DNA of 64,000 nt, taken from the NCBI GenBank assembly GCA_037367405.1, contig JAZKJV010009777.1, forward strand, positions 93,358-157,357, in the 5' to 3' direction. The translations under genes and the position numbers were made by a program. Positions 46,330-57,391 of this stretch are shown here, one piece after another. The notes below the pieces were generated by a model, which ran no database searches, was not told the DNA's origin, and saw nothing but the letters and a program-made list of their open reading frames with translations. This DNA comes from Ottelia alismoides. Lineage: Eukaryota; Streptophyta; Magnoliopsida; Alismatales; Hydrocharitaceae. Within the stretch, counting starts at the first letter, position 1. The number at the start of each line of letters is the position of its first letter.

Positions 46330-47962
46330 AAAGGAAATGCTCGCGGTAGTATGGGCCCTCGAGAAGTTCAGATCATATATTTTGGGCTCTAAGGTGACAA
46401 TTTATACTGATCACACAGCCATTCGATACTTAATGGAAAAGAAGGATGCGAAGGCGGGTCTTCTTAGGTGGATTTTACTCCTCCAGGAATTTGATTTGGA
46501 GATTAAAGATAAACCTGGAGTGAAGAATGTTGTGGCTGATCATCTTTCTCGGATTGAACTTAAGGATTCTCCTGATCATGAGCGAATTAGAGAGACCTTC
46601 CCAGATGAGTCAATTTGTGTTATTGACTCACTCCCGTGGTATGCCAACATGGTGAACTATCTTGTCTCCAAGCAGGTTCCCCATGGTTGGACTAGGAGCA
46701 GCATTGATCGACTGAAGTCGGATTCGAGGAGATACCACTGGGACGATCCTTTCCTTTTCTTCGAAGGACCGGATTGTGTTTGGAGAAGGTGTATTCCTCA
46801 GGAGGAATACCATAGTGTCCTCACATATTGTCATTCACTTGAGGCTGGAGGACACCATTCGGGAAAGCGTACCGCTCACAAAGTACTTCAATGTGGATTG
46901 TATTGGCCGACCTTGTTTAGAGATGCTATTGATTTTGTACGGTCGTGCCCGATCTGTCAAAGGATGGGAGGGACAGTTGGACAGAGAGATGAGATCCCCA
47001 TGCAACCGATGATTATTTGTGATGTTTTTGATGCATGGGGCATAGATTTTATGGGTCCCTTTCCCAACAACCATGGACATGAGTACATATTGTTGGCGGT
47101 TGACTATCTATCTAGGTGGGTGGAGGCTATCCCAACCCGAACCGCATACAACAAAACTGTTTGTAAGTTTGTGAGAGATCATATTATTGCTAGGTTCGGG
47201 GTGCCAAAAGTTTTGATATCTGATGGGGGTAGCCACTTTGTGAATCGAGATATGAGATCTTTAGCTAAGGACTATGGATTTGAGCATAGAGTTACTAGTC
47301 CTTACCACCCACAGTCCAACGGCATGGCAGAGGTTTCGAACAGAGAGGTGAAGAGTATTTTGCAGAAATTGGTTCGTCCCGATAGGAAGAACTGGTCTCA
47401 GCTCTTGGACCAAGTTCTGTGGGCCTATAGGACAGCCTACAAGACACCATTGGGTACTTCACCATTTAGAATGATCTATGGCAAGCCATGCCATTTGCCC
47501 GCATAATTGATTCATAAATTCGAACGAGCAATTAAGAAGATTAATTGGAGTTGTCACCTAGGGAAGCTTTGCCGAGACTTGAACTTGAACGAGCTCGTGG
47601 AAATCCGAAACAGGGCATATGACAACAGTTTGATTTATAAGGACAAAGTAAAGAGATTACATGATCAACACATTAGGTGCAAAGACTTTGTCCCTGGGCA
47701 AAAGGTATGGTTGTTTAATGCCAGGTTGAAGATGTTTCATGGGAAGCTCAAATCTAAATGGATGGGTCCCTTTGTGGTTAAGAAAGTGCACGAGAATGGA
47801 AGTGTAGAGATAGCTGATCTCACAGATGGTGCACAATCTCATGTGGTGAATGGACAACTGTTGAAGCATTTTGTTGATTCGAAAGAGCAGTTAGTCCAAG
47901 TCGAGGTCATCAACTTCATACAGAGTGAGCACAGAGCAGATACATCTTATTACTCTTCATGA
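46322..47962 (+). pseudogene. R5 RNase H and integrase
   Basis: Open frame of 394 codons to 47506. RNase H part: [19 protein letters not shown] and VADHLSRIE. Integrase: zinc-binding [11 protein letters not shown] with CPICQ, core with [22 protein letters not shown], and [11 protein letters not shown], i.e. the D, D, E residues are all present. A TAA stop at 47504 interrupts after YGKPCHLPA, and the same frame continues to 47962 (QKVWLFNARLKMFHGKLKSKW, integrase C-terminal region). No chromodomain follows. Confidence 0.88.
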
Positions 47963-48070
47963 AGATGCAGCAGCAAGATTCAACCTCTTAGAAGATTCAA
48001 TCACTCTTGTACATATTCTCCCTTCTTTGTATATTCTCGAGATTACATCAGTTCTCACACTTACTCTTGT

Positions 48071-48329
48071 CCTATACTTAGGCTGACCAAAGCCTAAGTA
48101 TAGGGGGGACCGATGCTCGTCATGTGTATTTACTCATCATTTCTCCTCTTGACCTCGTCCGCCCCATTTTTGCTCTTCCTCTACACTTAGGCTGTCCAGA
48201 GCCTAAGTATAGGGGGGCGGATCGACTTCTATACTTTTTATTATTTTTAGCTTTCCTACGCTTAGTACGAGCTATGTCTTTTTGTCACCTAGTGCCATGA
48301 GGACATAGCACAAGCTAAGTATAGGGGGG
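48071..48329 (+). repeat. R5 array of three hairpin/polypurine modules
   Basis: 48072-48108: perfect 13-base arms CTATACTTAGGCT, 6-base loop, then six G. 48181-48217: the same with one mismatch. 48255-48329: longer imperfect arms of about 24 bases with GCTATGTC, then six G. The first two share their arms with R4 module 26950-26985. Confidence 0.82.
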
Positions 48330-48415
48330 CGTGTATATATTACATATATACTTTCCCCATACCTCGTACTTTCACGTATTTTTTGTATATATTATACAAT
48401 AATTATGGGGTGGGT

Positions 48416-48776
48416 AAAAAAAACAAAAGTAAAAAAAACTTTTTCCTAAAAAAAACTCTTTTTCTTTGCTTAAAAAAACTTTTTTTTTAAAATCCTCTTT
48501 GCTAAAAAAAACCTTTTTAAAAAAAGTCTTTTCTTATTCACCTCTCTTTTTCAAAAAAAAACTTCTTGAAAAAAAAGCAAAACTTTTCTAACAAAAAAAA
48601 AACTTCTTTGCCTTTATTTGTCAAAAAAACCCTTTTTGAAAAAAAAACTTTTTTCTAAAAAAAACAAAAACAAAAAAACTTTTTCTAAAAACTAAAAAAA
48701 ACAACAAAAAAACAACAAAAAAACATTCATAAAAAAACTTAAAAAAAACAAAAACTAAAAAAAAAACTAACTAATA
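48416..48776 (+). repeat. Alternating A-run/T-run tract in R5
   Basis: About 360 bp made of repeated units of A7-9, C, T5-9 with short interruptions, becoming purely A-rich towards the end. It sits directly after the last hairpin module, as do A/T-rich tracts in R1, R3 and R4. Confidence 0.75.
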
Positions 48777-50009
48777 AGTTGGTTTAATCCCTGACACAAT
48801 TCACTTTCACACAAGACTAGTGATGATCAAGAACACTTGGTTTATGAGGTCTTGAGATTCTGAGTTAACCAGCCTTAGTCATTAGGGTCCTTGGACTTAA
48901 TTATTCACATTTCCCTAGTTTGGAAGATTTGTATGCTATATTGCATGCTTAGTCTCTACCTTAAGAATATGATCAGCACCTCACATACACGACTGCAGTT
49001 ATGATGAGATGAGTTGAAATTTCACTTGAGGAACTGGGATGAGGGATTTGAGTTTGGACTTGATTTGATGATGCTCGAGGATGGGATAAAATCAATGAAG
49101 GCTTCATGAAACCTGAGTGTCAGCATCTTTAGCCAGTATGAGAACATGGTTCTTGTACTATCTCTTGATATTTACCTATGTGCCAGGGTGTGATAAAATA
49201 AAAAATTTGTTGATCAGTGTGCGCCAACTCTTGGTAAAAGCAGTGGAGCTAGCCACAAATACTACAAAGCAATGAAATGTCAAAGAAAAGCTCTCATTCC
49301 ACAAAGTCAATTATCAAAAGAGCTTCCACCAAAGGCGAGCGCTCCCAACCATTTCAAAGTGTCCACTTGGACCACCGCTATTAGGACCAGGAGTCGGGCT
49401 TGCACCAAAAAATGGCTCTGCATCGTAAATGCTACAAGTCTGGGTGTAGAAGGTACGATAGGTACTCAAAAAAGGCACACCCCGGTGTACTCCCAGGAAA
49501 ACAAGTGCAGACGGCTCCAACTTCTCTTGACGGACGCACTGATCAACACCAAAAAAATGCGTTGCGTAATAAGGCACTTGAGAGGATCCTTGTTCCAATG
49601 AGAGGGAGAGAAGAAATGACACAATCCTATGCCCCCCATCAACTAGCCTTCCATCTACACTTTTAAGTCTGACAACTAAAGAGACGGTGGATTGGATGCA
49701 AGAAATGGTTTATTCCCTAGTGTTGAGGATCGGGTCCATAGGAGAGTCTCTTGGACTGGAACCTTGGGTGACATTGTGACTCTACTCTTGTAACTACGGT
49801 CAACACTTAAAGTCATATCCCTACTATATATGTATACGAAGAGAGTCTGATGATTAGGGAAATTGGGTACCTTTTGACTAGAGCTTGGTTCAGCTTAGAA
49901 TTTTAGGATCTCTAAAACCGAGAGTTCTTGAACGGATCAAGTCTTGTATTCACATGCACAGTCAGGGGTTAACCCAACTTATTCATTCTTTATTTGCTCG
50001 AGGACTAGC
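48777..50009 (+). other. R5 non-coding spacer
   Basis: No supported gene; the 109-codon frame 49272-49601 and its antisense partner lack recognisable domains. Some wording resembles the other spacers (GGACTTAATT near 48892). Confidence 0.5.
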
Positions 50010-50029
50010 AAAGTTTAAGTATAGGGGGG
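50010..50029 (+). promoter_or_regulatory. R5 polypurine tract
   Basis: AAAGTTTAAGTATAGGGGGG directly before the 3' LTR, with the shared upstream context GGACTAGC. Confidence 0.85.
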
Positions 50030-53000
50030 TGATGAATCCACGATTCATCATCTTAATATCTTGATCTTAGCAAAATCCCCGAGTAAAATCCCAAATAAAT
50101 GTCCATAAAATCCATAAATTAACAAAATGACTCTTGTAAATAAAATACACTAATTATTGTATATTAGACTGTACAAAATAAATTAACAATAAAAAGCCGC
50201 AAAATCACAGGAGTTTTATACATGTAAATAGCCTAACACTTCATGTATTTTTAATAATTTCATTTTAACTCCTTTTTGCCTAATTCTTTCTCTAACTTGT
50301 TTATAAAAATGTATATAAAAATACAAAAATACAAAACAAATTTCATCTCAAATAAATGCTCCTAGACCCCAAAGAGAAAAAGCCGTAAAGTCCAACTTCC
50401 AAGCTAAATTCCCGCTCCGTATAAACTCCAAATTCACCAAACTCACTTTTAAAGTTCAAGTTAGAAAATTATCTATCCAATGGAAGTGGTTTCATTAAAA
50501 TCGGAGCTCATTTGCAAAAGTTGGGTTTTGGGACCTAGATGTACATTGTACATTATGTATATATTCATTCTTTAGTCATTTTTATTTTATCTTTCTCAAT
50601 TACTAAAAATACAAAAAAATTATGATTGTGTTGTATTTTTATTATTGTATTTTATTGTATTTTTTCGTTGTAAATATCTCTTATTAAAAAGATAAAAAAT
50701 ACATATTAGAAAAAGTAAAAAAAATGTGTACATGTTGTTTGTCTTCCCTTGTAAATTCTCCACCCTTTTTCTCATCTTTTATTTTATTGTATTATAAGTA
50801 GCCTACTTTATTTCATTTTATTTTCCTTTTATTTTTTCCCCATTCTCTACAATAACTTCTATTCTACCACCAACTCCCATTCCACCCCACATTCTACATC
50901 TAACCTCCATTCAACTCCAGCAATAATCTAACCTCCATTCATCTCCACCATCTTTCTAACCTCCCTTTCTCTTCTTCTTTATAATCATCTCTACATTCTC
51001 ATTTTTTTCCCATCCGCCATTCTTATAGAAAAAGGAGAGAGCTTGGAACGTGGCGTTGGTGACAGCGGCGAAACGTCTTCCTCAAGCGACGACCTCCTTC
51101 AGGCGAGATCCGCAGAGCTTCGCTCCGCGTCACGAGTTCACATCGAGCTCGCGTAGCTTCTCCGATTTTTATTTCGCCAATCGGATCGAGGCGACAACAG
51201 GAGTCCAGCGTAGCTGCTCCGCCAATCCGGCGAAGATCAGGTAAGGAAATCTCCTCATTTATCTTGTTGTTTTATTTTATCTAATATTTTAATTTTCTTA
51301 TTTCAAATCATATCGTTTTCATCATCTTCCCCATCATTCACGAACCACATCATACCATCACCGTTATCACCATCACCACCACCAACTCATCATCTACCAT
51401 TTTATTTCTTTTTTGTACATATTCCTGTTTAGGAAAACTATAAAAAATAAAAAAAATAAAAATCTAAAAAAATCTGAATAGCAAAAAAAAATCAAAAAAA
51501 AGGGAAACGGAGGGGAAGCAGCGGGCACCGCCGCCACCCCCTCCCTTTCTCCTCCGCAGCCGCTGCCGCCGGCCGTGGCTCCTCCTCTGCAGCCGCGCAG
51601 CCAACAGCGGCCGTGCCGCCCCGCACCTCGCCAGCCCTCCAACTCTCCAGCCGACGACCCGCGCCGCCCTCTCCAGCCCTCCAACTCTCCAGCCGACGAT
51701 CCGCGCCGCCCTCTTCCCCTCCTCCTTCCTCCACGGGGGCCGGCCGCCCGCGCCAGTGCCGCCTCGTGCGACCCCACGCGACAGCCCTCCGCCCGCCTCC
51801 TCTGCGCGCCGTCGACGAAGGCCGCCGCCCGCCGTAGCCCTCTTCCCCGTTGGGTTCGTCTGGAGAAAGAAGAAGGTTAATTTTTTTATTTTTTATGTAA
51901 AAATTGCATTAGTTTATTTCTATATTTCTGTAATTGCAAAATGGTCCCTATACATGTTTTTGATGAAGTATTGTTTTCTGAGTTTGCACAAAGACCTCTG
52001 TGTTTGCTTCTTAATTTGGACCTTCTTTTGGCATCTTTTTATTCAATGAAAAATGGTTTGATATTGAGCAACTAATTCTCTACCTTCTGATATTTATTTA
52101 TATTTTTGTGGTCCTTGGGTAATTAAATATAATTGTTTAACTGAAATATTAGGTATTTTACCCATTTTGAGCACTTAAATTCATATCTAACTCACGGTTG
52201 CTTAAAAATTCCACAAAAATTGTACATGATGTCTTGATATGTGAGTAACTTACAGTCCAAATTTCACATCCATTGGAGTTGTCTTGTGCCTGAAATAAAT
52301 TGTAGAGTGTTTTTAGTATTTGATTTTTAGTTAAATCCACATATATTCTTTTTGCGAAATTTCAACTCTACTGGATTGCTCATCTAAATATCTTTCTAAG
52401 ATAATTCGCACTCTGATTAATTTGACATTTTGGATTTATTAGAAATTAATTACTCACTATCACTCCGTTTTCACTAAAAAATCCATAAAAAATTCATACT
52501 TCATCAAAAAAAATCCAAAAAAATTACTGTAGCTTCCTTGCATCATGTTTTAATTTCCAATAAAATTTTCATGATTTTTGCTTACTGTTTGTGTGATAAA
52601 TTGCAAAAAAACCCATAAAAGTGCGTATTTTTCCTTGTTGCATTTTAACCCCTAAAATTCTAAAAAAATGTGTTTTGCATTCATCACCGGATTAAGATTC
52701 TAGGAAAAATACGAATTGGCTAAATTGGACTTCTTTTTCATTAAAATTAATTTAGCCTTGTTTGTGTTTTCTTAGTGTCTTGATTCACCCGCATTTGCAT
52801 TTGCTTTGGTTTTTGCATTAAAAAAATATAAAAAATACCGCACTGAAATCTAGACCTAAGTTTTTGAATTAACCCCAAGTTATTCCTTTGCCTCCCTGAG
52901 TTCGACCCCGGACTTGCCCGGGATATAAATTAAAGCTGAGACACTCTTCACGGAGATCTTCTCTCGGTTCTGACCGAATCGTTAAGTACACGTATTACAA

Positions 53001-53037
53001 CGTGACCAAATTAATTACCATATTCAGCGACTCGTCA
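50030..53037 (+). repeat. R5 3' LTR (only LTR of the element)
   Basis: 3008 bp, from TGATGAATCCACGATTCATC to GACTCGTCA. The AT-rich first part leads to a possible TATA box (ATTATAAGTA, 50791-50800), then mixed sequence and a short GC-rich part (51500-51860) with Pro/Arg-rich frames of no known family, then AT-rich sequence. The target duplication ccgac follows. Confidence 0.87.
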
Positions 53038-53042
53038 CCGAC

Positions 53043-53960
53043 GCATGCCATTTAGGCTATGCAATGCCCCTGCGACCTTTCAGAGATGCATGCTGTCGAT
53101 CTTTTCGGATATGGTAGGGGAGTGCTTGGAGGTCTTCATGGATGATTTCTCGGTTTACGGCGACGGATTCGACTCCTATCTTGACTGCCTAGACCGAGTA
53201 CTTCAGCGATGTATAGAGGTTCACTTGGTGCTATCTTGGGAGAAGAGTCACTTCATGGTGACTCAAGGGACGGTGCTTGGCCATATCATCTCCAACAGGG
53301 GCATGGAGGTTGATCCGACCAAAGTAGATGTCATTAGAAAACTCGCACCGCCGTCCAATTTGCGGAAGTTACGGTCATTCCTGGGGTACGTCGATTTCTA
53401 CCGACGATTCATTCATGATTTCAGTAGGATTGCCCGGCCGTTAGCTGACCTGCTGACGAAAGACACCGAGTTCCTTGTCGATGACAAGTGTCTTTCGTCC
53501 TTTGAGACTCTCAAGAAGTGTGTTGTAGAGGCTCATGTTCTCCAGCCACCTGATTGGTCTCTCCCATTCGAGATCATGACGGATGCCTCCAATTTTGCCG
53601 TAGGGGCCGTGCTGGGACAGAGGAGGGATGGAGTGCCATTTGCTATCCACTACGCTATCCGCACATTGGATTCCGCGCAGCGGAACTACACAGTCACAGA
53701 GAAGGAGATGCTAGCCGTAGTATTCGCCCTAGATAAGTTCAGATCGTACATTATTGGATCTAGAGTGACCCTGTTCTTTTCACTGATCACACCGCCATCA
53801 GGTACCTCATGGCAAAGAAGGATGCCAAGGCCAGACTGACTAGATAAATCCTTCTACTCCAGGAGTTCGACATTGAGATCAAGGATAAGCCTGGAGTCAA
53901 GAATGTGGTGGCGGATCATCTCTCCCGACTAGAGCACCTTGAGGATTCTGAGCAGATTGA
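53043..53960 (+). pseudogene. R3 reverse transcriptase C-terminal half and RNase H
   Basis: Resumes the frame cut at 41938. 53045-53839 is open for 264 codons: MPFRLCNAPATFQRCM, VFMDDFSVYGDGFD (catalytic pair intact), [65 protein letters not shown] one-base change near 53775 and a TAA at 53845 break the RNase H, which then ends VADHLSRLEHLED. Confidence 0.88.
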
Positions 53961-55294
53961 TCCTATTTGTGAGACCTTCCCAGATGAGGCGATCCTTGCT
54001 ATCGCCTCCCTCCCGTGGTTTGCCGATATTGTGAACTTTCTTGTTGCCAAGAAAGTCCCACAAGGTTGGCCCAGGCAGAGGCTTGAGACCTTCCTCGCGA
54101 AGGCCAAGTCCTACCACTGGGAGGATCCCATCCTTTACCATGAAGGAGGGGATAGCTCTGGTGTAGGTGCATTCCTCAGGAGGAGCACCATAGCGTCCTC
54201 ACTTACTGTTACAAGCTTGAGGCAGGAGGACATCACTCTGGGAGGAGGACGGCGCAGAAAGTGCTCCAATCCGGCTTGTGGTGGCCTACCCTCTTCAAGG
54301 ACTCTGATGAGTTCGTGAAGAGGTGTACTGACTGTCAGAGGATGGGCACTTGTGGACAGCATGATATGATGCCGATGCAGCCCATTCACTTCTGTGAGGT
54401 TTTTGACGCATGGGGCATTGATTTCATGGGTCCATTCCCTAAGAGTCAGGGATTTGAGTATATTCTGCTAGCCGTTGATTATGTGAGTCGTTGGGTTGAG
54501 GCTATCCCCGCCCGAGCCGCTGATGCTAGGATAGTTTGCAGATTTCTGAGGAAGCACATCATCACGCAGTTCGGGGTACCTCGAGTATTGATTTCAGATG
54601 GGGGTCTCATTTCATCAACGACCAGGTGAAGGCCCTTGCTAGTGAGTTCGGTATAGACCATCGAGTTTCCACTCCATACCATCCACAGACAAATGGTCTA
54701 GCCGAGGTGTCGAACAGGGAGATCAAGACTATTTTGCAGAAAGTCGTCCGCCCTGACCGAAAGGATTGGTCACATCTTTTGGACTCGGTCTTGTGCGCAT
54801 ATAGGACGTCTTTTCAAGACACCATTGGGCACATCTCCCTTTCGCCTCGTATATGGCAAGCCGTGCCATTTACCTGTTGAGCTGAGACACATGTCACTTT
54901 GGGCAGTCACTGATATTCTTATGGATCTAGATAGTGTAGAAGACCAGAGGAGGGCAGAGTTAGCAGCCTTGGAGGAGCTTAGAGATACCGCCTTTTCAAA
55001 TAGCCTACAGTACAAGGAGAGAGTGAAGGAGTGGCATGATTCTCATATCAGCCACAAGCATTTTGAGCCTGGACAGAGAGTATGGTTGTTTGATGCGAGG
55101 CTTCGCCTATTTCCAGGGAAGCTACAGAGCAAATGGAAGGGACCCTATCTGGTGAGAAAGGTACACGACAACGTAACATTGATATATCTGAGTTGTCTTC
55201 TGAGAGTAACTTTCAAGTGAACGGCCAGCGGCTCAAGCCATTTCTAGATCATGAGCCGCGGGTCGTTGATGTTGCCCCGATTCATTTCGCGTGA
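53961..55294 (+). pseudogene. R3 integrase
   Basis: Spread over frames that change near 54155, 54605, 54820 and 55175. Segments: the N-terminal region (FPDEAILAIASLPWF, 53961 on), zinc-binding remnants with RCTDCQRM, core [47 protein letters not shown], then [17 protein letters not shown] and QRVWLFDARLRLFPGKLQSKW. The three acidic catalytic residues are readable. The C-terminal end is at about 55294; there is no chromodomain. Confidence 0.85.
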
Positions 55295-55426
55295 GATGTG
55301 GTCTCTTGACTCACATCTATTGCGTCTCACGCCTGATTATCACTGTTCTTCCGACCTGTATAGATCCAGATGTCCATATCATTACATTCTTTAGTCCCAC
55401 ATCCCTTTCTTCATCTTTTGATTATG

Positions 55427-55782
55427 CTATACTTAGGGTGCACTTTACCCTAAGTATAGGGGGGATGTTGGACTCTTGAGTTTCCCTTTTAATTCTATCT
55501 ACCCCTGTTTTTGCTGACTATACTTAGGGATATTTTACCCTAAGTATAAGGGGGGTAGATCCTGTACATTCTCCACTCGGTTTTCCCTTTGTGTACAACC
55601 TACTATACTTAGGATTACTTGATCCTAAGTATAGGGGGAAAAGCCGAGAGTCTCTTGAGTTTCTATTCATTTATTCGTCTTTGTATATAGCCTTCCTTTT
55701 CACTTCTCTATACTAAGCACGAGTTATGTCTTCTTCATAGCTCTTGACTCTGAGGACATCGTTCGAGCTAAGTATAGGGGGG
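55427..55782 (+). repeat. R3 array of four hairpin/polypurine modules
   Basis: 55427-55464: 13-base arms CTATACTTAGGGT, 7-base loop, six G. 55518-55555: 12-base arms, one inserted A before the G run. 55603-55638: 13-base arms CTATACTTAGGAT, five G. 55708-55782: long imperfect arms with TTATGTC, six G. The fourth is the counterpart of the long modules at 6599, 26777 and 48255. Confidence 0.82.
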
Positions 55783-57371
55783 TGTGTATATATTTCATAT
55801 ATGCTTTAGCCATAACTCGTACTTTGTGCGAGTGTGTTAATAAATAAAAATGGCTAAAAACCCTAAAATTCACAGAAATTAAAAATTTTTCCCTGTAAAT
55901 AAACATTCTTTTATTGCACATACATAGCTAGTGTACAAATTATTTTCGTAAAAAGGTTTTCAAAAAACTTTTTGTGTAAAGTTTGTGTAAATATTTTCAT
56001 ATCAAAACTATGTATATAGTACAAAATTTTCCAAAATGTTTTGAAAATCAAAAGTTTGCAAAAATCTTGTGAAAATGTGTGTAAATACCTTTGCAAAACT
56101 TGCATTTCATGCATTCATCCATTCATGATTTCAAAACATTTTTCAAAAATTTTGCATGTGTAAATATTGTGTAAATAGCATCTTTGTATATATGTATATA
56201 GTTTTTCCGGATTATAGTTGACATTTAAACTAGCCTGGAATTAAATTGGGAAATGGAGCTTGATTAAGATCTTAATCCACCTCATTGTTAAGAGGAACCT
56301 TATAGGGCTTAGGGTTAAGGCTTTTCAGGTCCATGGTGACTTAATTCTTTAAGTCCACTAGGCTATGATCACATGTCATCTCAATGAGCCTAAGTAGAGC
56401 ACTTAACAACATACACATGACTCATATAGACAATGGCTTTACTTGGACCCACACTTAGCACCGAGCTCTCTACGGATGAGGTGGTGAGGAGGCAGTCTTC
56501 CTTGACTTGGGGTAGCATATGAGGGTAGTACTTCTAGGCGGAACCTCTCTTCTTCTTTTAGTGAAGGAAGTGCGTCTCAACTTGGTCTGGTTGCCATGAG
56601 GTCTAATGACAGAAGTTGTGGGTTGCAATAATGCTTCAAAAGAGGGATAGTCTACTGGCTCAAGAGGTAAAACTCCTTGTATATATATGCTGCACATGTA
56701 TATGTTGTATAGATGCACTTGAAAAAAATGCAAAAAGGAAATAACTCCAAAAAAGTGGCGGGTCTGATAGAAAATGATAATCCCACCGGAGTATGTATAT
56801 AGTGCAATAAGCAAAGCTTGAGATTCATGTCCCACCTTATGTAGCTTGCAGCAGGGGAGACTTAGCTACACTGGTTGAGCTCCCAAGGATACATGGCTAC
56901 ACTGGCCATGGTCCATTCTCTTCTTCCCCCTCTTCTTGAGCCGGTGAACTTGAACTTAGAAGGGAATACCCCGTTCCTCGAGGAAAGAGTGGCTAGATTG
57001 GGGTCATAGAGTTACCTTGTTGGGGAGGGTTGTCAAGTTGCCATTTCTGAGGTGGAGAGCCTACACTTCACATTCACAGTACAAGGAAAGATTCATGGTC
57101 TTCAGGGTTTGTGTTTGGTGACTTGTTCTGATCTGGATTGTTGAGGAGTCTTGATTATAGATTGGTGGAACTTAGAGGCTGTTGAGTTTTAAACTTAAGT
57201 CCAAATAAGGTTCCGACACATTAATAATACAAAGATCTGATCGAGCTCCATAATTCAATTTAATGAAGGTAAGTTTAATATTCAACCTTGATCCATGTAC
57301 ATTCTCCTCTTTTTCTTTTTCCTTTTCTTTTTCACTTTCTTTTTCAAATAAGTGTTTGCTAAGGGACTAGC
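55783..57371 (+). other. R3 non-coding spacer
   Basis: A tract of CAAAATTTT-like repeats (55930-56170), then sequence shared with the R1 spacer on the opposite strand (for example GACTTAATTCTTTAAGTCCACTAG-like wording at 56337-56360 and TTTGCTAAGGGACTAGCAAAG at the end). No envelope-like or other supported open frame. Confidence 0.6.
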
Positions 57372-57391
57372 AAAGTTAAGTATAGGGGGGG
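57372..57391 (+). promoter_or_regulatory. R3 polypurine tract
   Basis: AAAGTTAAGTATAGGGGGGG directly before the 3' LTR. The preceding TTGCTAAGGGACTAGCAA has 6-base complementary arms, seen also in R1. Confidence 0.85.

Larger units (their letters stand above)
41939..53037 (+). mobile_element. R5: Athila-type retrotransposon lacking its 5' LTR
   Basis: Inserted in the R3 RT gene with a 5-bp duplication ccgac (41934-41938 and 53038-53042); removing R5 and one copy restores the R3 frame. The right end is a complete 3' LTR (50030-53037). The left end starts in gag coding sequence (TGAACCCTGGACAATATC), with no LTR, primer site or leader. Gag, protease, RT, RNase H and integrase are all present in order with a few frameshifts and stops. 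Its proteins are distinct from R1/R3, so it is another family. Confidence 0.88.

Noticed and set aside
48071..48329. CRISPR-like or tandem-repeat array
   Set aside because: Units are palindromic, unequally spaced, and match the polypurine tract of the host element; the setting is a plant retrotransposon.
49272..49601. Envelope-like frame in the R5 spacer
   Set aside because: No signal peptide, membrane helix or similarity to the other elements; an antisense frame of similar length overlaps it.
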